Source: Botryosphaeria dothidea (Eukaryota; Ascomycota; Dothideomycetes; Botryosphaeriales; Botryosphaeriaceae). From it: 64,000 bases of DNA. The notes under the pieces were generated by a model. That model saw nothing but the letters and a program-made list of their open reading frames with translations. It was not told the DNA's origin and ran no database searches. The stretch is taken from positions 186,001-250,000 of the forward strand of contig WWBZ02000062.1 of NCBI GenBank assembly GCA_011503125.2, read 5' to 3'. Shown here one piece after another: positions 12,206 through 26,599 of this stretch. The position numbers and the translations under genes are program-made. The stretch's first letter is position 1. Each line of letters starts with the position of its first letter.

Positions 12206-15200
12206 AATATAACTATACTAAAAAATCGATTCTAAGTTACGGCGCCGGAAGAGGGCCCTAAGAACTCTTCTAAACTTTACGAGTTCTAAAATAGTACTTA
12301 AGATAACTATAGCCGCGAAGTAGTTAATATAGAGAATATAAAAAGAGGCGAATAGCCTCCCCTAGTAACTATCTCTACCTAGCTCTAATATATCTCTAAG
12401 AAATCGTAGAGTATCTAGTATAGCGTAGAATACGTTAAGAGAGCCTTAAAAATAGTAGATACCCTTCTCTAAGCCCTATAAATATCCGCTAGCCTCTCTT
12501 TAGTCCTCTCTAACTAGGTAAAAAATTTTCTCGATATTACTAAGATAATCTTCTAGAATTATATTACTATCTACTAGAAGGTAGCTACTAAAAAGCTAGG
12601 CCTTAAGAATATTCTTAAAGAGATCTAATAGATCTAAAAGATAGTTAATCGTATCTAGGCTATCTCTATACCTATATCTAATACTCGTAGCTAGGTATAA
12701 ATTATAGCCTAAGTAGCTCCGAAGCCCTCTACCCCCCTAGCTACTACTAAACTTATCCTCTACTTTCTAGAAATAGTAAATAGATAAGAAATAGCTAAGC
12801 TCTTAAATAAGATAATTATTAGAAAGATCTAAGTAGAAAAAAGCTAGACGTATAAGAAAGTACTTACTACTAAGAAGCTCCCTAGTAGAGACGTTAGAAT
12901 CTTTATACCGGATAAAGTAACTAGAATAGCTCTTCTCTAGAACTAGAAATAGACTATAGAACTAGGAAAAGAAGTTAGGCCTAATTAGTAGCTATACTTA
13001 GTACTAGTATATAACGTTTCTCGAGAAGAAATCGATACTATAGACCTCTAAGCTATCTAAACTATTTAGAAGTAGAACCTATCTCTATATCTAAAACTAC
13101 GTATTAGTAAGCTAGCCTAGCTAAAGAGGAAGCTCCTAGAGGAGAAAACTTACTTAGCTATTATTCTTAGTACTATAAACCCCGAAACCGCTAACTAAAT
13201 TATTAATAAGGGGCTTATTATTAACTTTACTATCTATATAGCGTAGTACTATAACGTAGCCTTTATAGTAATCTAGTATTTTAAGTACTAGGCCTACGGA
13301 TATATTACTAATTATTATAAAAAGAAGAAAAAGTACGGATAGTATAGTAAGGTATATAATACTAGGAACTACCCTAAGAAAAGTATATAGTACGTAAACT
13401 ACTCTTAAAGATATATAGCCTAGAGTAACTCCTACCTAGTACGTAGAGCCTACTATACTAAGGCCGCCTAGGCCCGCTTAGTAGTACTAGAAAGATACCG
13501 GGAAGAACCTCTAATAACTAAAATATAGCCTTAAACTAACTAGTTAACCGTTAGACTAAGAAAGAGAATTAGAGAGGAGAAGCTAATTAAAAGGGGACTA
13601 GATAGGCTAAGAGACTTAAGCCGCCCCCCGCCTCCTAACTAAATAAGGTTTACCGGACTTAATAGCTTATAATACGCCTTAGAGGAGCCCGTAGGAACTC
13701 CCTCCTTATAGCCTATACTACTAGCCTTCTCGTAGCTAGATCTAGAGATAGAAGGAAGTTAATATTAGATATAGGCTCTCTCTCTATTATATAGTATAAC
13801 GTCTATAAGAGTAAGAATAGAGTAATACTTCCGCTCTTTAAGAAAGTAGACCTAAAGATCTACTATATCCTAGCTATCTAGAAACCTTAGAGGAACCCGA
13901 GAGTTAAGATAATAGTAAGATATCCTACCTACTATATAGTTTTTTCCTAGAAGAAAGTAGTAAGAATCTACTTCTTTATAAGTAAGACTATTAGCCCTAA
14001 CTTTTAATAAGTAATAGTCTATTTACTAGATCTTATTATACTATCCCTTATTACTAGAATATATATAATCTATATCTATAACTACTATAATCCCCCGCTA
14101 GCCTCTTATACTAGTATAGCGCTAGAAATTCTATCTCTTCTACCGGAAGTTCTTAGAAAACTAGAAAAGTATATTCTCTTAGAGAACTTTAACCTCTACT
14201 ATCCTATCTAGAAAGGTATAACCTCCCTAATATACTATATTCTAGCGGATAACCTAATTAAGATAGCTATCGTAGCTAATCTTAACCTAGCCCTTCTAAG
14301 AGATACTATTACTAAACGAGATAGTAGTAGCGAGAGTACTCTAGACCTTATCTTTATATTATAGTAGCTAGAGAAGAGAATTCTTAGCTATAGAGTTAGC
14401 TAAGAGCTCGAATTATCTTCTAACTATCTATCTATTCTTACTATACTTAATTTTTCTTCTATTTCCGTAGAACTACGCTTTCTAAGACTCTAGTAGAAGA
14501 AAGTAGACTAGAAGAGAACTAATAATATACTCTAATTAAAGCTCGAATACCTTAAAGTAGCCCCTCTTAATACTAAAGTAGATCTAGATTACTTTACTAT
14601 ACTACTCTAGGAGGCTATTTAAAGAATAATTTAAGAGACTATTCTAGTAGCGAGACCCTCGCCCTAAGCCTCTATATAATAGATAAAAAAGTATTTAGAC
14701 CTAGTATACTAGGCTAGAGTAGCTAGAAGAAAGTAGATAGCTATAGAAAGAGAGGAGGACTAGATAGTATACTAAACTATTACTAATAGTAAGAAGAGGT
14801 AGATTAGAAGAGATAGAATAAAAGTATAGCGTAGAATAGTAGCTAAGATTACTTCGGACCTATCTATACTCTAGAAGCTCTTAAAGTAGATAAGAATAAG
14901 GGTACTAGAACCTCTAGCCCTATCTTAGTTCCTACCCCTTTAGAGAGTAAATAAATAACTATATTACGATAACTAGTCTAAGATAGAAATCCTTACTAAC
15001 TAGTTCTTCTTACCTTCTAAGGCTACTAATCTCTTAGATCTAAATAGATATATATATCTAGTACTAGTAGAGATTTCCTAAGACCTTACTAAAGAGTAGA
15101 TTCTCTATACTATTAAGAAGCTTCCTCTAGATAAGGTACTAGGCCTAGATAAGATTACTAATAGGTTTCTAAAGTAATACGCTAAGATACTAAGAAGACC

Positions 15201-17343
15201 CCTTACTAGACTCTTCTAAGAATACCTCGTACTTAGATACTACTCTAGATAGTTTAAAAGCTCTATTATCGTAGTCCTTAGAAAACTATAGAGGAACGAC
15301 TATACTAAAGCTAAGTTATTTAGGCCGATTACTTTACTTAATACGCTAGAAAAGCTACTTAAGAGGATTATAGTAGATAGAATCTTCTAGGCTACTAAAG
15401 TATACGGCCTACTTTCTAATATATAGATAGAAGCTAGAAGAAATAGATCCGTAGTAGTAGCTCTTAACCTACTTATAGAATAGATCTATACTATTTAGAT
15501 ATAAGACCTAGGGCTAGTAGCTTTAGTCCTTAGCCTAGATATCTTAGGAGTATATAACTACGTATTTTATAGAAGGCTTCTCTATAATATAAGAATAGTA
15601 AAACTCCTAGAATAAGTAGAAAGATTTACCCGATTCTTTCTATAGAACCGTACTACTTAGCTATCCTTCGGAGACTTTACTAGTCTACTAATCTAGACCT
15701 TAACTAGAATTCCCTAGAAATTCTTACTATCGCCGATACTCTATCTATTCTTTACTTCTAATCTACTTATATAGCTACGTAGAAGTAATATCTTCCCCCT
15801 TAGATTCGTCGATAATACTAATATCCTAATCTTTAGTAGATCTATAGAATAGAACTATAGGATACTAGAGGAAGTATATTAAATTTATAAGTACTAGATA
15901 GCTACCTACGGGTTAGCTTTCTCGCCTAATAAGTATTACCTTATTTATTTTATAAGAAAACTAAGGAGATTTAATATAGTAGTAGGGATCCGTATTTCTA
16001 GATTTACTAGATACCTAGAGCCTATAATTAAGATTCTAGAAGTCTACGTAGATAATAAGCTTAGATAGAGATTCTATATTAGGGAAATAGAAGCTAAGGT
16101 AATTAAATAGTATATATCTCTCTCTAGACTCGCGGCGTCTATCTAGAAAGCCTTATTTACTAAAGCCCGTTATATCTATACGGCCGTAGTAAGACTAGTT
16201 CTTACCTACGGCTATAGAGTATAGTATACTCTAGAGGAAATTCTAGGGTAGAGAAAAATAACTATCTAGCTACTAAAGAAGATCTAAAACTAGTATCTAC
16301 GTACTATTTTAGAAGCGTATAAGTTAACTAGTATATAAACCTTAGAGTATAAGATAGAGATTTCCCTACTCTTACTATATCTAGACGAACTAGTACTAGC
16401 CTAGGCTATTAGAGCTAGAAATAGCCTAGTCGCGATAGTAGTAGAGAAAACTTACTAGAGTATTAAATAGATAGCTCGGGCTACTCTAAGTACTAGAGGC
16501 GCTACTAGCTCTACTAGAAGAATTCTACTTAGAAAAAAGGTAAACTTACTTCTTAACTACTACCTCTCTATCTACTAGAGTCTTCTAGAGCGAACGAAGC
16601 TACGTATAGTATATAGAAATAAGTAGAAGAAGAGATAGATAAAGTCTACTAGCTAGAAAAGATAAGATAAGCTAGTAGCCTAAAGTATATAGTAGAACCT
16701 AAAAATTAGATAAATCTATAGCGAACTATCTAAGCTATAGAGTATACTCGCTACTCTACTACGTATAAAGTATATTAAACTAAAGAACTTCCTCTTAAGG
16801 CGTAAGATACTAAAGTATTCTAGTTCTATCTATCTATACGGCTAGTATAGATAAATCCTAAAGTATATTCTTCTCTTCTACCTCTACTTCTAATAGAATA
16901 GAATATAGATACTCTAAAGAGTAAGAACTACGGACTACTACTTTCTTCTCTTAATAAAGAAGAGGATTAAAGTAGTAATAGACTAGTTCTTACGCCTAGG
17001 GCTACTTAAGTAATTTAGTCTAGTAAGAGAACTAATATAGAAAGATAACTAGGAAGAGAAACTAGGAGAATAACTAGGACTACTAGAACTACTAGAACCC
17101 GGATAACTACAAGAATAAGAACTAAAGAGATAGATCTAGTAGATAAATATAGGGCTACTATAGTAGCCGCTACTAGTAAGAAGAAAAAATAAGAACTAGT
17201 ATAAGATAGTATACCTAGAGAGAGAGAAGGGGTTTTTACTAAGCGAAAAGATTTTCCTTCTCGTATAAAATAACTATAGATAGCTAGCCCCGTATAGACC
17301 CGTAAGAAAGCTATATCGGAAAGAAATAAATTTATCTATCTAT
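12206..17343 (+). mobile_element. LINE-B: full-length RIPed LINE inserted in LINE-A
   Basis: Plus-strand non-LTR element of about 5.1 kb ending in (ATCT)n. It is bounded by a 14-bp target duplication, CTATATTCTCTATA (12192-12205) and CTATATTCTTTATA (17344-17357), differing by one C/T. Features in order: ORF1-like region (about 12400-13650), endonuclease with a degraded GDFN-type motif (about 13730-14430), reverse transcriptase containing GIP-x-GSPLSP-type and FVDN (15805-15816) motifs, and a 3' UTR. Organisation resembles fungal Tad1/I-type LINEs; clade assignment is inferred. Every frame is closed by RIP-type stops. Confidence 0.88.
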
Positions 17344-17357
17344 CTATATTCTTTATA

Positions 17358-17480
17358 TTAACTACTTCGCGGCTATAGTTATTTTAAGTACTATTTTAGA
17401 ACTCGCGAAGCCTAAAAGAGTTTTTAGAGCCCTCTCCCGGCGCCGTAGTTTAGAGTTAATTTTTTAGTATAGTTATATTT
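17358..17480 (-). mobile_element. LINE-A 5' end, separated by LINE-B
   Basis: The minus strand matches the 5' ends of LINE-B and LINE-C and stops where the main body of LINE-A begins, next to the second copy of the LINE-B target duplication. It is therefore the displaced first ~120 bases of LINE-A. The next ~25 bases (17480-17504) are unassigned. Confidence 0.75.
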
Positions 17481-19039
17481 TTTAAGCTAATAATATAGCT
17501 ATTACTATATATATATAGGAAAAAATATAACTACGCTAAAAAATCGATTCTAAGCTACGGCGCCGGGAGAGAGCCCTAAGAACTCTTTTAGGCCTAGCGA
17601 GACTTAAAATACTACTTAGAGTAGCTATAGCTACGTTATAGTTAATATAGAAGCCGTAAAAAAGAGCGAATAGCCTTCTCTAGTAACTACCTCTATCTAA
17701 CTATAGCGTACCTCTAATAAACCGTAGAATACTTAGTATAGCGTAGAATACGTTAAAAAAGCCTTAAAAATAGTAGATATTCTTCTCTAAGCTCTATAAG
17801 TATCCGCTAGTCTTTCTTTAGTTCTCTCTAGTTAGATAAAAAATTTTCTCGATATTACTAAGATAATCTTTTAGAATTATATTACTATTTACTAAAAGGC
17901 GACTACTAAGAAGCTAGGCCTTAAGAATATTCTTAAAGAGGTCTAGTAGATCTAGAAGATAGTTAGCTAACTCTAGACTACTTCTACGCCCGTAGTACCT
18001 AGCTAGACTAATATTATAGCCCGAGTAGCTCTAAAGCTCTCTATCTTCCTAATTACTACTAAGCTTACTCTATACTTCCCGGATAAAACTAATAGATAAA
18101 AGATTACTAATCTTATTAACGAGGCTATTATTAAGAAGATCTAGGTAAGAAAAAGCCTAGCTTATAAAAGAGTACTAGCGGCTAAAAAGCTTTCTAGTAA
18201 AGACGTTAAGCTCTTTATATTTAATACTTAGACTAAAGTAGCCCTTCTCTAGAATTAGAAATAAACTATAGAACTAAGTAGAGAAGTCCGTTCTAACTAG
18301 TAGCTCTACTTAGTACTAGTCTATAATATCCTCCTTAAAGATATTAATACTAAAGACCCCTAGGCCGTCTAAACTCTTTAGAATTAGAATCTATTCTTAT
18401 ATCTAGAACTACGTATTAGTAAGCTAGCCTAGCTAAAAAGAAAGCTCTTAAAGAGAAAGATATACTTAGCTATTATTCTTAGTACTATAGACCCCGAGAT
18501 AGCTAACTAAATTATTACTAAAGAACTTATTAGTAACTATACTCTCTATATAGTAGAGTACTATAGTATAATCTTTATAGTAACTTAGTACTTTAAGTAC
18601 TAGAATTATAGCTATATCTCTATCTACTATAGAAGGAAGAATAGATACGGCTAGTACGCCGAGGTATATAATATCTACGAGTGCCCTAAAGAGAAGACGT
18701 AATATATAAACTATAACTAAGAGTATACGGCCTAAAGTAACTTCTATCTAACGCGTAGAGCCCGTTAGACTAAGGCTACTAAGGCCTACCTAGCGGTACT
18801 AAAGAGATATAGAGAAGATATCTCTACGGCTAAGATATAGCTCTAAACTAACTAGTTAATAATTAGGCTAAGAAAGAGATTTAGAGAAGAGAAGCCGACT
18901 AAGAGAAAGCTAGATAGGCTAAGAGATCTAAGCCGCCCCCCGCCTTCTAACTAGATACGGTTTACCGAACTTAATAGCTTCTAGTATATCTCGGAGAAGA
19001 AGCCCGCGGGAACCTCCTCCGCCTCGTAGTTTATACTAT

Positions 19040-19271
19040 TATTAGGCTTCTTAAGCGCTACTACTCTAGGTAACTAAATAGATACTTAATAGTAACTAAA
19101 GGCCTTAGCTTTACTAAGAATAACTCGGTTAGATACTAGGGTACGGGCCTAGCGCTAAGTAACTAGGTATATTTACCCTTCGCCCTCTCTTTCTAGACTC
19201 TCTTTCCTTTCTTCTTATATATAGATTTTTAGTTAAAAGTAATACTATTATTTCGGCTTTACTACCTTATA
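19040..19271 (+). repeat. 5' LTR of Gypsy-2
   Basis: 232 bp, beginning TATTAG after RIP and ending CCTTATA. It is nearly identical to 25190-25421; differences are mostly RIP-type transitions. Confidence 0.9.
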
Positions 19272-22200
19272 TAATCTATATACTACTAATAAGAAACCTA
19301 AACTCGATAACCTAATACCCGTACTATTAACTAGAACCTAAACTCGATAATCTATAACTAGAACCTAATAACACTAATAACCTATAACTAGAACTTAATA
19401 ATACTAATACTCTATAATAAGTAACCTAAAAATATTAAAATCTATACTATTAGAGAAATAATAGTATAATTATAGAAAATCTATCTTCTTTAATAAGATA
19501 CGAAGATCCTCGTTAATCCCGTACTAATCTCTTTAGAGTTTTACCCGAAATACGAGTTAAACTACTTTAAAAACTAGAATAATTAGCGAAGATTATAGCG
19601 TAATAAAGCCTATTCTCTATAAGCTACACCCGTAGCCGTACTAGTAGTATCGCTAGTACTACTTCTATTTACCTAAGCGATAATAAAGAAGAATTATTTA
19701 GTAATATAGTTAGGGAATCTAGCTAGAACCTTAACGAGTTTATAAATAGTATTATCCTATTTTAGAGCTTTTCTAATACCTTAGACTAGTAAAGTTAAGC
19801 CGCCGGTTCTATCTTACGTCGTACTACCTTACGTAGAAATCTAGAACCCGAAGAACTTATATATTTATTAGCCACGAATCTTAACCTTACTATTAACCCC
19901 GGAATACTAAGTAACTACGGACTCGACTCTATTCGCTAGCCTAACGAATATATCTTCTATAACTAGTATACTATAGTAATAGTAAACTAGCGTACTAAGT
20001 TCTACTACGTTCTCTAAGTTACTTAAATAGCTACTAGTAAAGAGTATATAGCTTACGTCTCTCTTTAGGATAAGTATAAGAGACTTAAATAGACCTATAA
20101 GAAGATAATCGCTAGATCTAATAGAGTTATTAAGGAAAGTAATAATAAGATTAGCCGGCTTATTTAAGAAAATAACCTTCTAACTAAGGATATCGCTAAC
20201 TATTACGAAGATACTCTCTCTAGTACTAATATTCGTAGTCTTAACTAAGAACGTTAACTAAGAAAGAGAACTATTACCTTATAGCGAACTCTTTCTTATT
20301 AGGGCTTACGTAAGATACTTATAGAAGATATTAATAAGTTTATCTCTACTAATATCTATACTTTCGTTAACTTTAAGAATAATATAATCTTTAAGCTTAA
20401 AGTCGAAGAGGACTTCTTTAAAGGAAATTAGAAGCTAATAATTCGCTATATCTACTCTCGCCTTACTAATTTAATTACTACTATAATACGCCCGTATATT
20501 AGTAGCTACTAGATAGCCCTAGATTTCTTAGAAAAGCTAGGAAAGATATATAGAATAGATATCGTAAAGAAAAAAGCTACTAATAATCTTATTCTTACTA
20601 GATAAAGCGAGAAAGAGACGGTAGACTCCTACTACGCCCGCCTATATATACTCTAGTCTCTTACTAATCTAACTAAAGAAGAAAAGATCGATAAGATATA
20701 GAATAGTATTTCTATTAGCTTAGCCCTCTTAGTAGCTATCCTTATCTTTATCTCTCTCGAATAGCTACTCGAAACTCTTCGTAAGGCCGAATATCGTCGT
20801 TAAGAGATTAAGTCTATAAATATTCGTTCTAATAAAAGAATAAATAATAGTAATAATCCTAAAAGAGATCGTACTAAGCCTATCTATAACTAGAAACCTA
20901 CTTAAGGTAACCTTAGCCGCTAGAATAGAACTAGAAGCGGTAATATAGACTAAGATAGCTAATAGGGCCGTATATCTACTACTACTAAACTAAAAGACTA
21001 GGTTAGACTATAGTATAAGCCTAAGCTAAAACCTTTAAAGCTATTAGACGAGAAACGTCTCGTAATAATAAGATAGGAACGCTACCGTAGCTATAGAGGC
21101 TTAGGCTACTTTATATCTAATACCTACTATTTTAATAATAACCGCGCTAGGTTCGCGTATATCTAGAGTATTAAGGAACTTAACTCTAATAGCGAGTTAG
21201 AAAACTTCTAGTTCTAAGAGTAAGTCGTCTTCTAGAACTATAAGAGTAGAAGAAGCTAGACGAGTAGCTAGCTAGTCGTAGTTAGAAAGAGATAAAGATA
21301 TTAAACTTCGTAGTAGATAATCGCGCGTGTAAAATTAAGGGAACTTACCTTATTATATATACTATAGTAGCTAGTAGTAATATACGTTCTCTTATTAATA
21401 ATAGAAGCCAAGCTAAGCTTATTAATACCTCCTTTATTCGCGCGTATAAGATAATAAAGATCCCTCTTATTAAACGGATTACTATAACTTTAGGAGACGG
21501 AATATTCTTCTAATATATTACCTATACCTTCCTAGTCGATATTAATATTAGTTCTTATAAGAAATAACTTCTCTACTATATTACTAACCTAGAAGACTAT
21601 CTACTAATTCTTAGAGACGGATAGTTACGTACTTATAACCCGTATATCGACTAGAATAAGTAGTTAGTTAAGTTTTATAAGCCTTAGTGCTTTAAGGCTG
21701 GCTATCTTACTATAAAATCTTATACTAAATACGCTATTAGATGCCGACCTAAATAGAAGATAGAGAAATCCTAACTAGATATTTAACTATATTCTATATC
21801 TATACTCTTCTACTTAGTATTACTTCCTAGATATAAAAAATACTACTATACGCCTACGGAACCTACTATAAATACTAGCGTAGCTATAACTAGAGAAGAC
21901 GACTTTTAGAAGTTTATAAATAGAAAGAAAATATATAGACGAGAAGAACGCCTTGCCCGGCTACCGAAGGAATACTACTAGATTAAAGAACTCTAGAATA
22001 AGATAGAAGCGGATATACTCCCTTCTTACTAGAAAGAAGACTATAAAATTAAGCTTAAACCTAACTATAAACCTCCTTATATAAAAAGCTACCGTTTAAT
22101 ATCTTAATAAGAAAACGAAGCGGTTAAGAAATATATTAACGAATATCTCGGAAAAGGGTTTATTCGCCCTAGCTCTTCGGACTATATCGCACCTCTACTT

Positions 22201-25189
22201 ATTATTAAAAAGCTAGAAGAAGGACTTAGAGTCTATATTAACTATAGAGCTCTAAACGCTATTACTAAGAAGAACCGATACCTAATTCTATATATTAATA
22301 AAACTCTTACCTAGCTTAGTAAGGCTAAGATCTTTATAAAACTCGACGTTATCTATATCTTTAACCGGATCTAAATTAAGGAAGGCTATAAGTATCTTAC
22401 CGCTTTTAATACTCGCTTTAGTTAGTACGAATACCTAGTTATACCCTTTAGGCTCTATAATGCGCTAGGTATCTTTTAGAGCTATATTAATAATTCTATA
22501 CTCGAATACCTAGATAAGTTTTATATAGCGTACCTAGATAATATCCTTATCTATAGTAAAAAGAAGGATAAACACGCTAAAAATATTAATAAAGTTCTCT
22601 AACGACTAAAGGACCGTAGTCTCTAACTCGACCTTAATAAATACGAATTTAATATTAGATTAGTTAAGTACCTCGGCCTTATTATTAGTATAAACGGAAT
22701 TAAAATAGACCTAGAAAAAGTCTCTACTATTATTAACTAGGAGGTACCGACGTTAGTTAAGGGTATATAAGTCTTCCTTAGCTTTATAAACTTCTACCGC
22801 CGCTTTATTAAGAACTTCTCCTATATAGTACGCCCCCTTACTAAGATAATAAAAGGAGAATAATTTATAACTAGGAATAGAAAACGTAAGATAAAATACT
22901 AGGAGTTTATATAGGATAATAAGAAATAAGCCGCCTTTAACCAACTATAAGCTATATTTACCTCCGCACCTATTCTTATATATTTCGACCCTAAAAAGAA
23001 AATATAGGTTAAAACGGATGCCTTAGACTTTGTTAGTATAGGTATTCTATCGTAGATATACGACGGAGTACTTAAACTAGTTATATACTTTTCTAAGAAA
23101 ATATCCTTAACTAAGTATAACTATATAATCTACGATAAAGAGCTACTTATTATTATTCGCTCCTTTAAGACTTAGGAACTAGAACTTATAAGTACTTCTA
23201 TAGATAAGCCTATTAAGGTACTTACGGATTATAAGAACCTAGAGTATTTTATAATAACTAAGTAGCTAACTAGCCGCTAAGCCCGCTAGGCTAAATTTCT
23301 ATCCGCCTTTAACTTTATTATCTCCTACCGGCTAGATAAATAAGAAGAGAAGCTAAACTTACTTATAAGGAGAACGTAGAACTTACCGTAAGGAATTAAC
23401 GACCTAAGGAAGCAATACCGGTTCTAATAACTACTTCGGGACTTAAACCTAGAACCTAATATAAAAATCGCTATTAATTCTATTCTTTTTACTACTAATA
23501 ACCTAAAGAAGAAGAAGTTAGACTCTTAAGAGCCGGAAGATAACTAGACCTAGAAAACCTAGGAAGCCTAGAAAACCTAGGAAGCTAGATAAAAAGACCT
23601 CGATATACTTATTAGCGAAGCCTACGAGGAGAATAGAGTAATCTAGAACCTCCGTAGAAGTATTAATACTAAAGATAGACGTATACTAAGCTACTTAATT
23701 AGGAAGAGCTATAAGAAAAATATTTAGAACTTCTTAGTAAAAGATAGTTAGATATAGCTAAAAGACGCGCTTATTATCCTAGACTACTAACTACTACGCC
23801 TACGCCTCCTATAGAATTACTACGAAAAACTACTTATAGAATATCTAGGACCTAAAGCTATATATAGAGAGCTTATAGAAAACTACTAGTAGGCTAGATA
23901 AAGAGAAGACGTTACTCGTTTCTATAAGAACTATTACTACTACCGCCGCTATAAGCTATACTCGAAGTAAAAGTAAGAACTATTTAAACCGCTATTTATT
24001 CCCTAATAGAAGTAGCTCTACGTAACCTTAGACTTTATAGAAAAACTACCGCTATATACTAGGAAGAATTAGAGATACTAATACTATTTAGTTATTATAG
24101 ACCGTTTAACTAAAGGAAAGATCTACGAGCTAATAATAATACTAGATACTAAAGAAACCGTAGAGGCTCTAAACCGCCGCCTCTTTTATATACGAGGTTT
24201 TTTAATAGATATTATCTCTAATCGAGGTAGCGCTATAGACTCCTATATCTATAAAAGAATTATAGAACGATATAACGTAAAGGTTAAAATATTAACTATC
24301 TTTTACCTTTAGACTAACGGCTAGAGCGAAAGCTCTATTAAAGGTCTTAAAAAGTACCTCCGGATATATATTAACTACGCGCAAGATAACTAGGTCGACT
24401 TTCTATCTAAAGCTAAATTTATAGCTAATACGTATATTAGCGTATTAACTAGTATATCGCTATTCTTCGCCGATAACGGATTCTATTTACGTACTAGCTT
24501 AGAGCCTATAAAAATCTACTAGAGTACTAGAAAAGTAGAAGTAATTAGGATAGACCGGTTAGTTAAAAGGTTAAATACTATAAGAAGCTTTCTCTAAGAA
24601 TAACTAGCCTAGATATAAGAAGAATAAGCCCGCTACGTAGATAAATTCCGCTAGCTATACCCTACTTTCCGTATAGGCGATAAAGTATTTATTAACGCCC
24701 GAGACTTTAACCTAGAACGGAATAGTAAGTCTCTCTTACTAAAGAATCTTAGTCCGTAGAAAATTACTAGGTTAATTAACGGTAAAGTATACGAAGTTAC
24801 TATACCTCCTTATATATAAGAGAAAGAAATCTTTTCTATATTCTACCCCTAGAAGCTATATCTTACTCTAGATAACCTATACCTAGGTTAGGTCTAGGAG
24901 TCTAGCCTAATATATATAATCTTTAATAAGAATAAGAATAAAACTTATAAGAAGTAGAAAGTACTAAAGGTAGTAGACTACCGAAACTTAAGGTATAGAG
25001 TATAGTATAAGGTTATCTTTATAGGTAACTAAAACGAGTAGAACTCTAATCCCCTATAGTAATACTAGAGTAACTATAAGAATACTTCTAATAAAATCCG
25101 TAAGTACTACGTATACTATAAGGACGCGCCCGAGCTATCTAAATTTTTTAAGAAGCTTAGTAGACCTCGCTTAGAGAAGAAAGAGATAG

Positions 25190-25421
25190 TATTAGATCTC
25201 TTAAGCGCTACTATTCTAGGTAACTAAATAGATACTTAATAGTAACTAAAGGCCCTAGCTTTACTAAGAATAACTCGGTTAGATACTAGAGTACGGGCCT
25301 AGCGCTAAGCGACTAGGTATATTTACCCTTCGCCCTCTCTTTCTAGACTCTCTTTTCTTTCTCCTTATATATAGATTTTTAGTTAAAAGTAATACTATTA
25401 TTTCGGCTTTACTACCTTATA
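25190..25421 (+). repeat. 3' LTR of Gypsy-2
   Basis: 232-bp partner of the LTR at 19040. It is preceded by a purine-rich AGAGAAGAAAGAGATAG tract that probably represents the polypurine primer, and followed by the target duplication ACTAT. Confidence 0.9.
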
Positions 25422-25980
25422 ACTATCGACTTTCTTATAGTCTAACTTAAAGATAGAAAGAAGTTAATATTAGATATAGGCGCTTTCTTTATTATATAGT
25501 ATAACGTCTATAAGAGTAAGAATAGAGTAATACTTCCGCTCTTTAAGGAGGTAGACCTAAAAATCTATTATATTCTAGCTATCTAGGAACTCTAGAGGAA
25601 CCTAAGAGTAAAGATAATAGTAAGATATTCTATCTACTATATAGTTTTTTCTTAGAAGAGAATAGTAAGAACCTACTTCTTTATAAGTAAGGCTATTACC
25701 CCCGACTCTTAGTAAGTAATAGTCTACTTACTAGATCTTATTATACTATTCTTTACTACTAAGATACGTATAATCTATATCTATAACTACTATAATTCTC
25801 TACTAGCCTTCTATACTAATACGGCTCTAGAAACTCTATCTCTTCTTCTAGAAGCTCTTAGAAAACTAGGGAAGTATATCCTCCTAGAAGACTTTAATCT
25901 TTACTATTCTATCTAAGAGGATATAACCACTCTAAGATACTATACTCTTATAAATAACCTTATCGAAATAGCTACTATAG

Positions 25981-26599
25981 ATAGATAGATAGATAAATTT
26001 AATTTTAAGCTAATTTAGCTCTTCGAAGGATCTATATAGCTATAGCTATCTATAAGAATATATAGAAGAAGAAACCGTAGCTACTTTCTTAGAATAGCCC
26101 GGGTAAAAACCTTTTCTATCTATAATAGTAGTATTCGTAGATACTTTATTTTAGTATAGTTTTTCTATATACTAGTAGCGGTATCTAAAGTAGAAAGAGT
26201 AGCTAAGAGAGAGGAACTATAGAGAGAGATAACTATAAATCTTAAGACTAAGCCGTAAGAAGTCCCGGCTTACCTATTTATAAGCGCTAGTAAAGCGCTC
26301 TTAAAATTTATTTTTAGAAGCGCCTAGCTAGCTCTTCTCCCCCTTATTACCGCTAGAGAGAACGCGGATACGTATACTTTTATAGTAGGACGTATATACT
26401 ACTTATAGCCCACCCTAACTATCTATAGATTTTCCTCCTTATTACCGCTAGAGAGAACGCGGGTACGTATACTTTTAACGTAGAACGTATATACTACGAG
26501 TAGGTAAGCGGTCTAAGATTTAAACTTAGAATCTATACTACTCTAGAAAGACTAGATTACCGTAGAAGTATACCCTACTAGTATACTACCCCGCTAAAA
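25981..26599 (-). mobile_element. SINE-1: tRNA-derived SINE inserted in LINE-C
   Basis: A 619-bp non-coding unit flanked by an 11-bp target duplication AGCTACTATAG (25970-25980, 26600-26610). On the minus strand it begins with a tRNA-like head (GCGGGGTAGTATAC..., then a box-B position now reading GTTTAAATC) and ends in a tetranucleotide tail (ATCT)n after AAATTT, the same tail as the LINEs here. The body includes two copies of a ~95-bp unit starting CCTTATTACCGC (26342, 26437). No coding potential. The near-identical second copy at 28561-29170 and the clean target duplications make retroposition by TPRT the natural reading. Confidence 0.85.

Larger units (their letters stand above)
19040..25421 (+). 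mobile_element. Gypsy-2: complete RIPed LTR retrotransposon inserted in LINE-C
   Basis: 6382 bp with 232-bp LTRs (19040-19271, 25190-25421) flanked by a perfect 5-bp target duplication ACTAT (19035-19039, 25422-25426). LTR termini read TA...TA, the expected RIP product of TG...CA. Gag-like sequence lies at about 19500-21250 with a degraded zinc knuckle near 21080. Reverse transcriptase is at about 22080-22830 with YLDN in place of YLDD (22531-22542). RNase H and integrase follow (about 23900-24550), with NRG for the catalytic DRG near 24220. The C terminus near 24960-25160 looks chromodomain-like. Almost no CA/TG dinucleotides remain. Distinct from Gypsy-1 in LTR and coding sequence. Confidence 0.92.
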
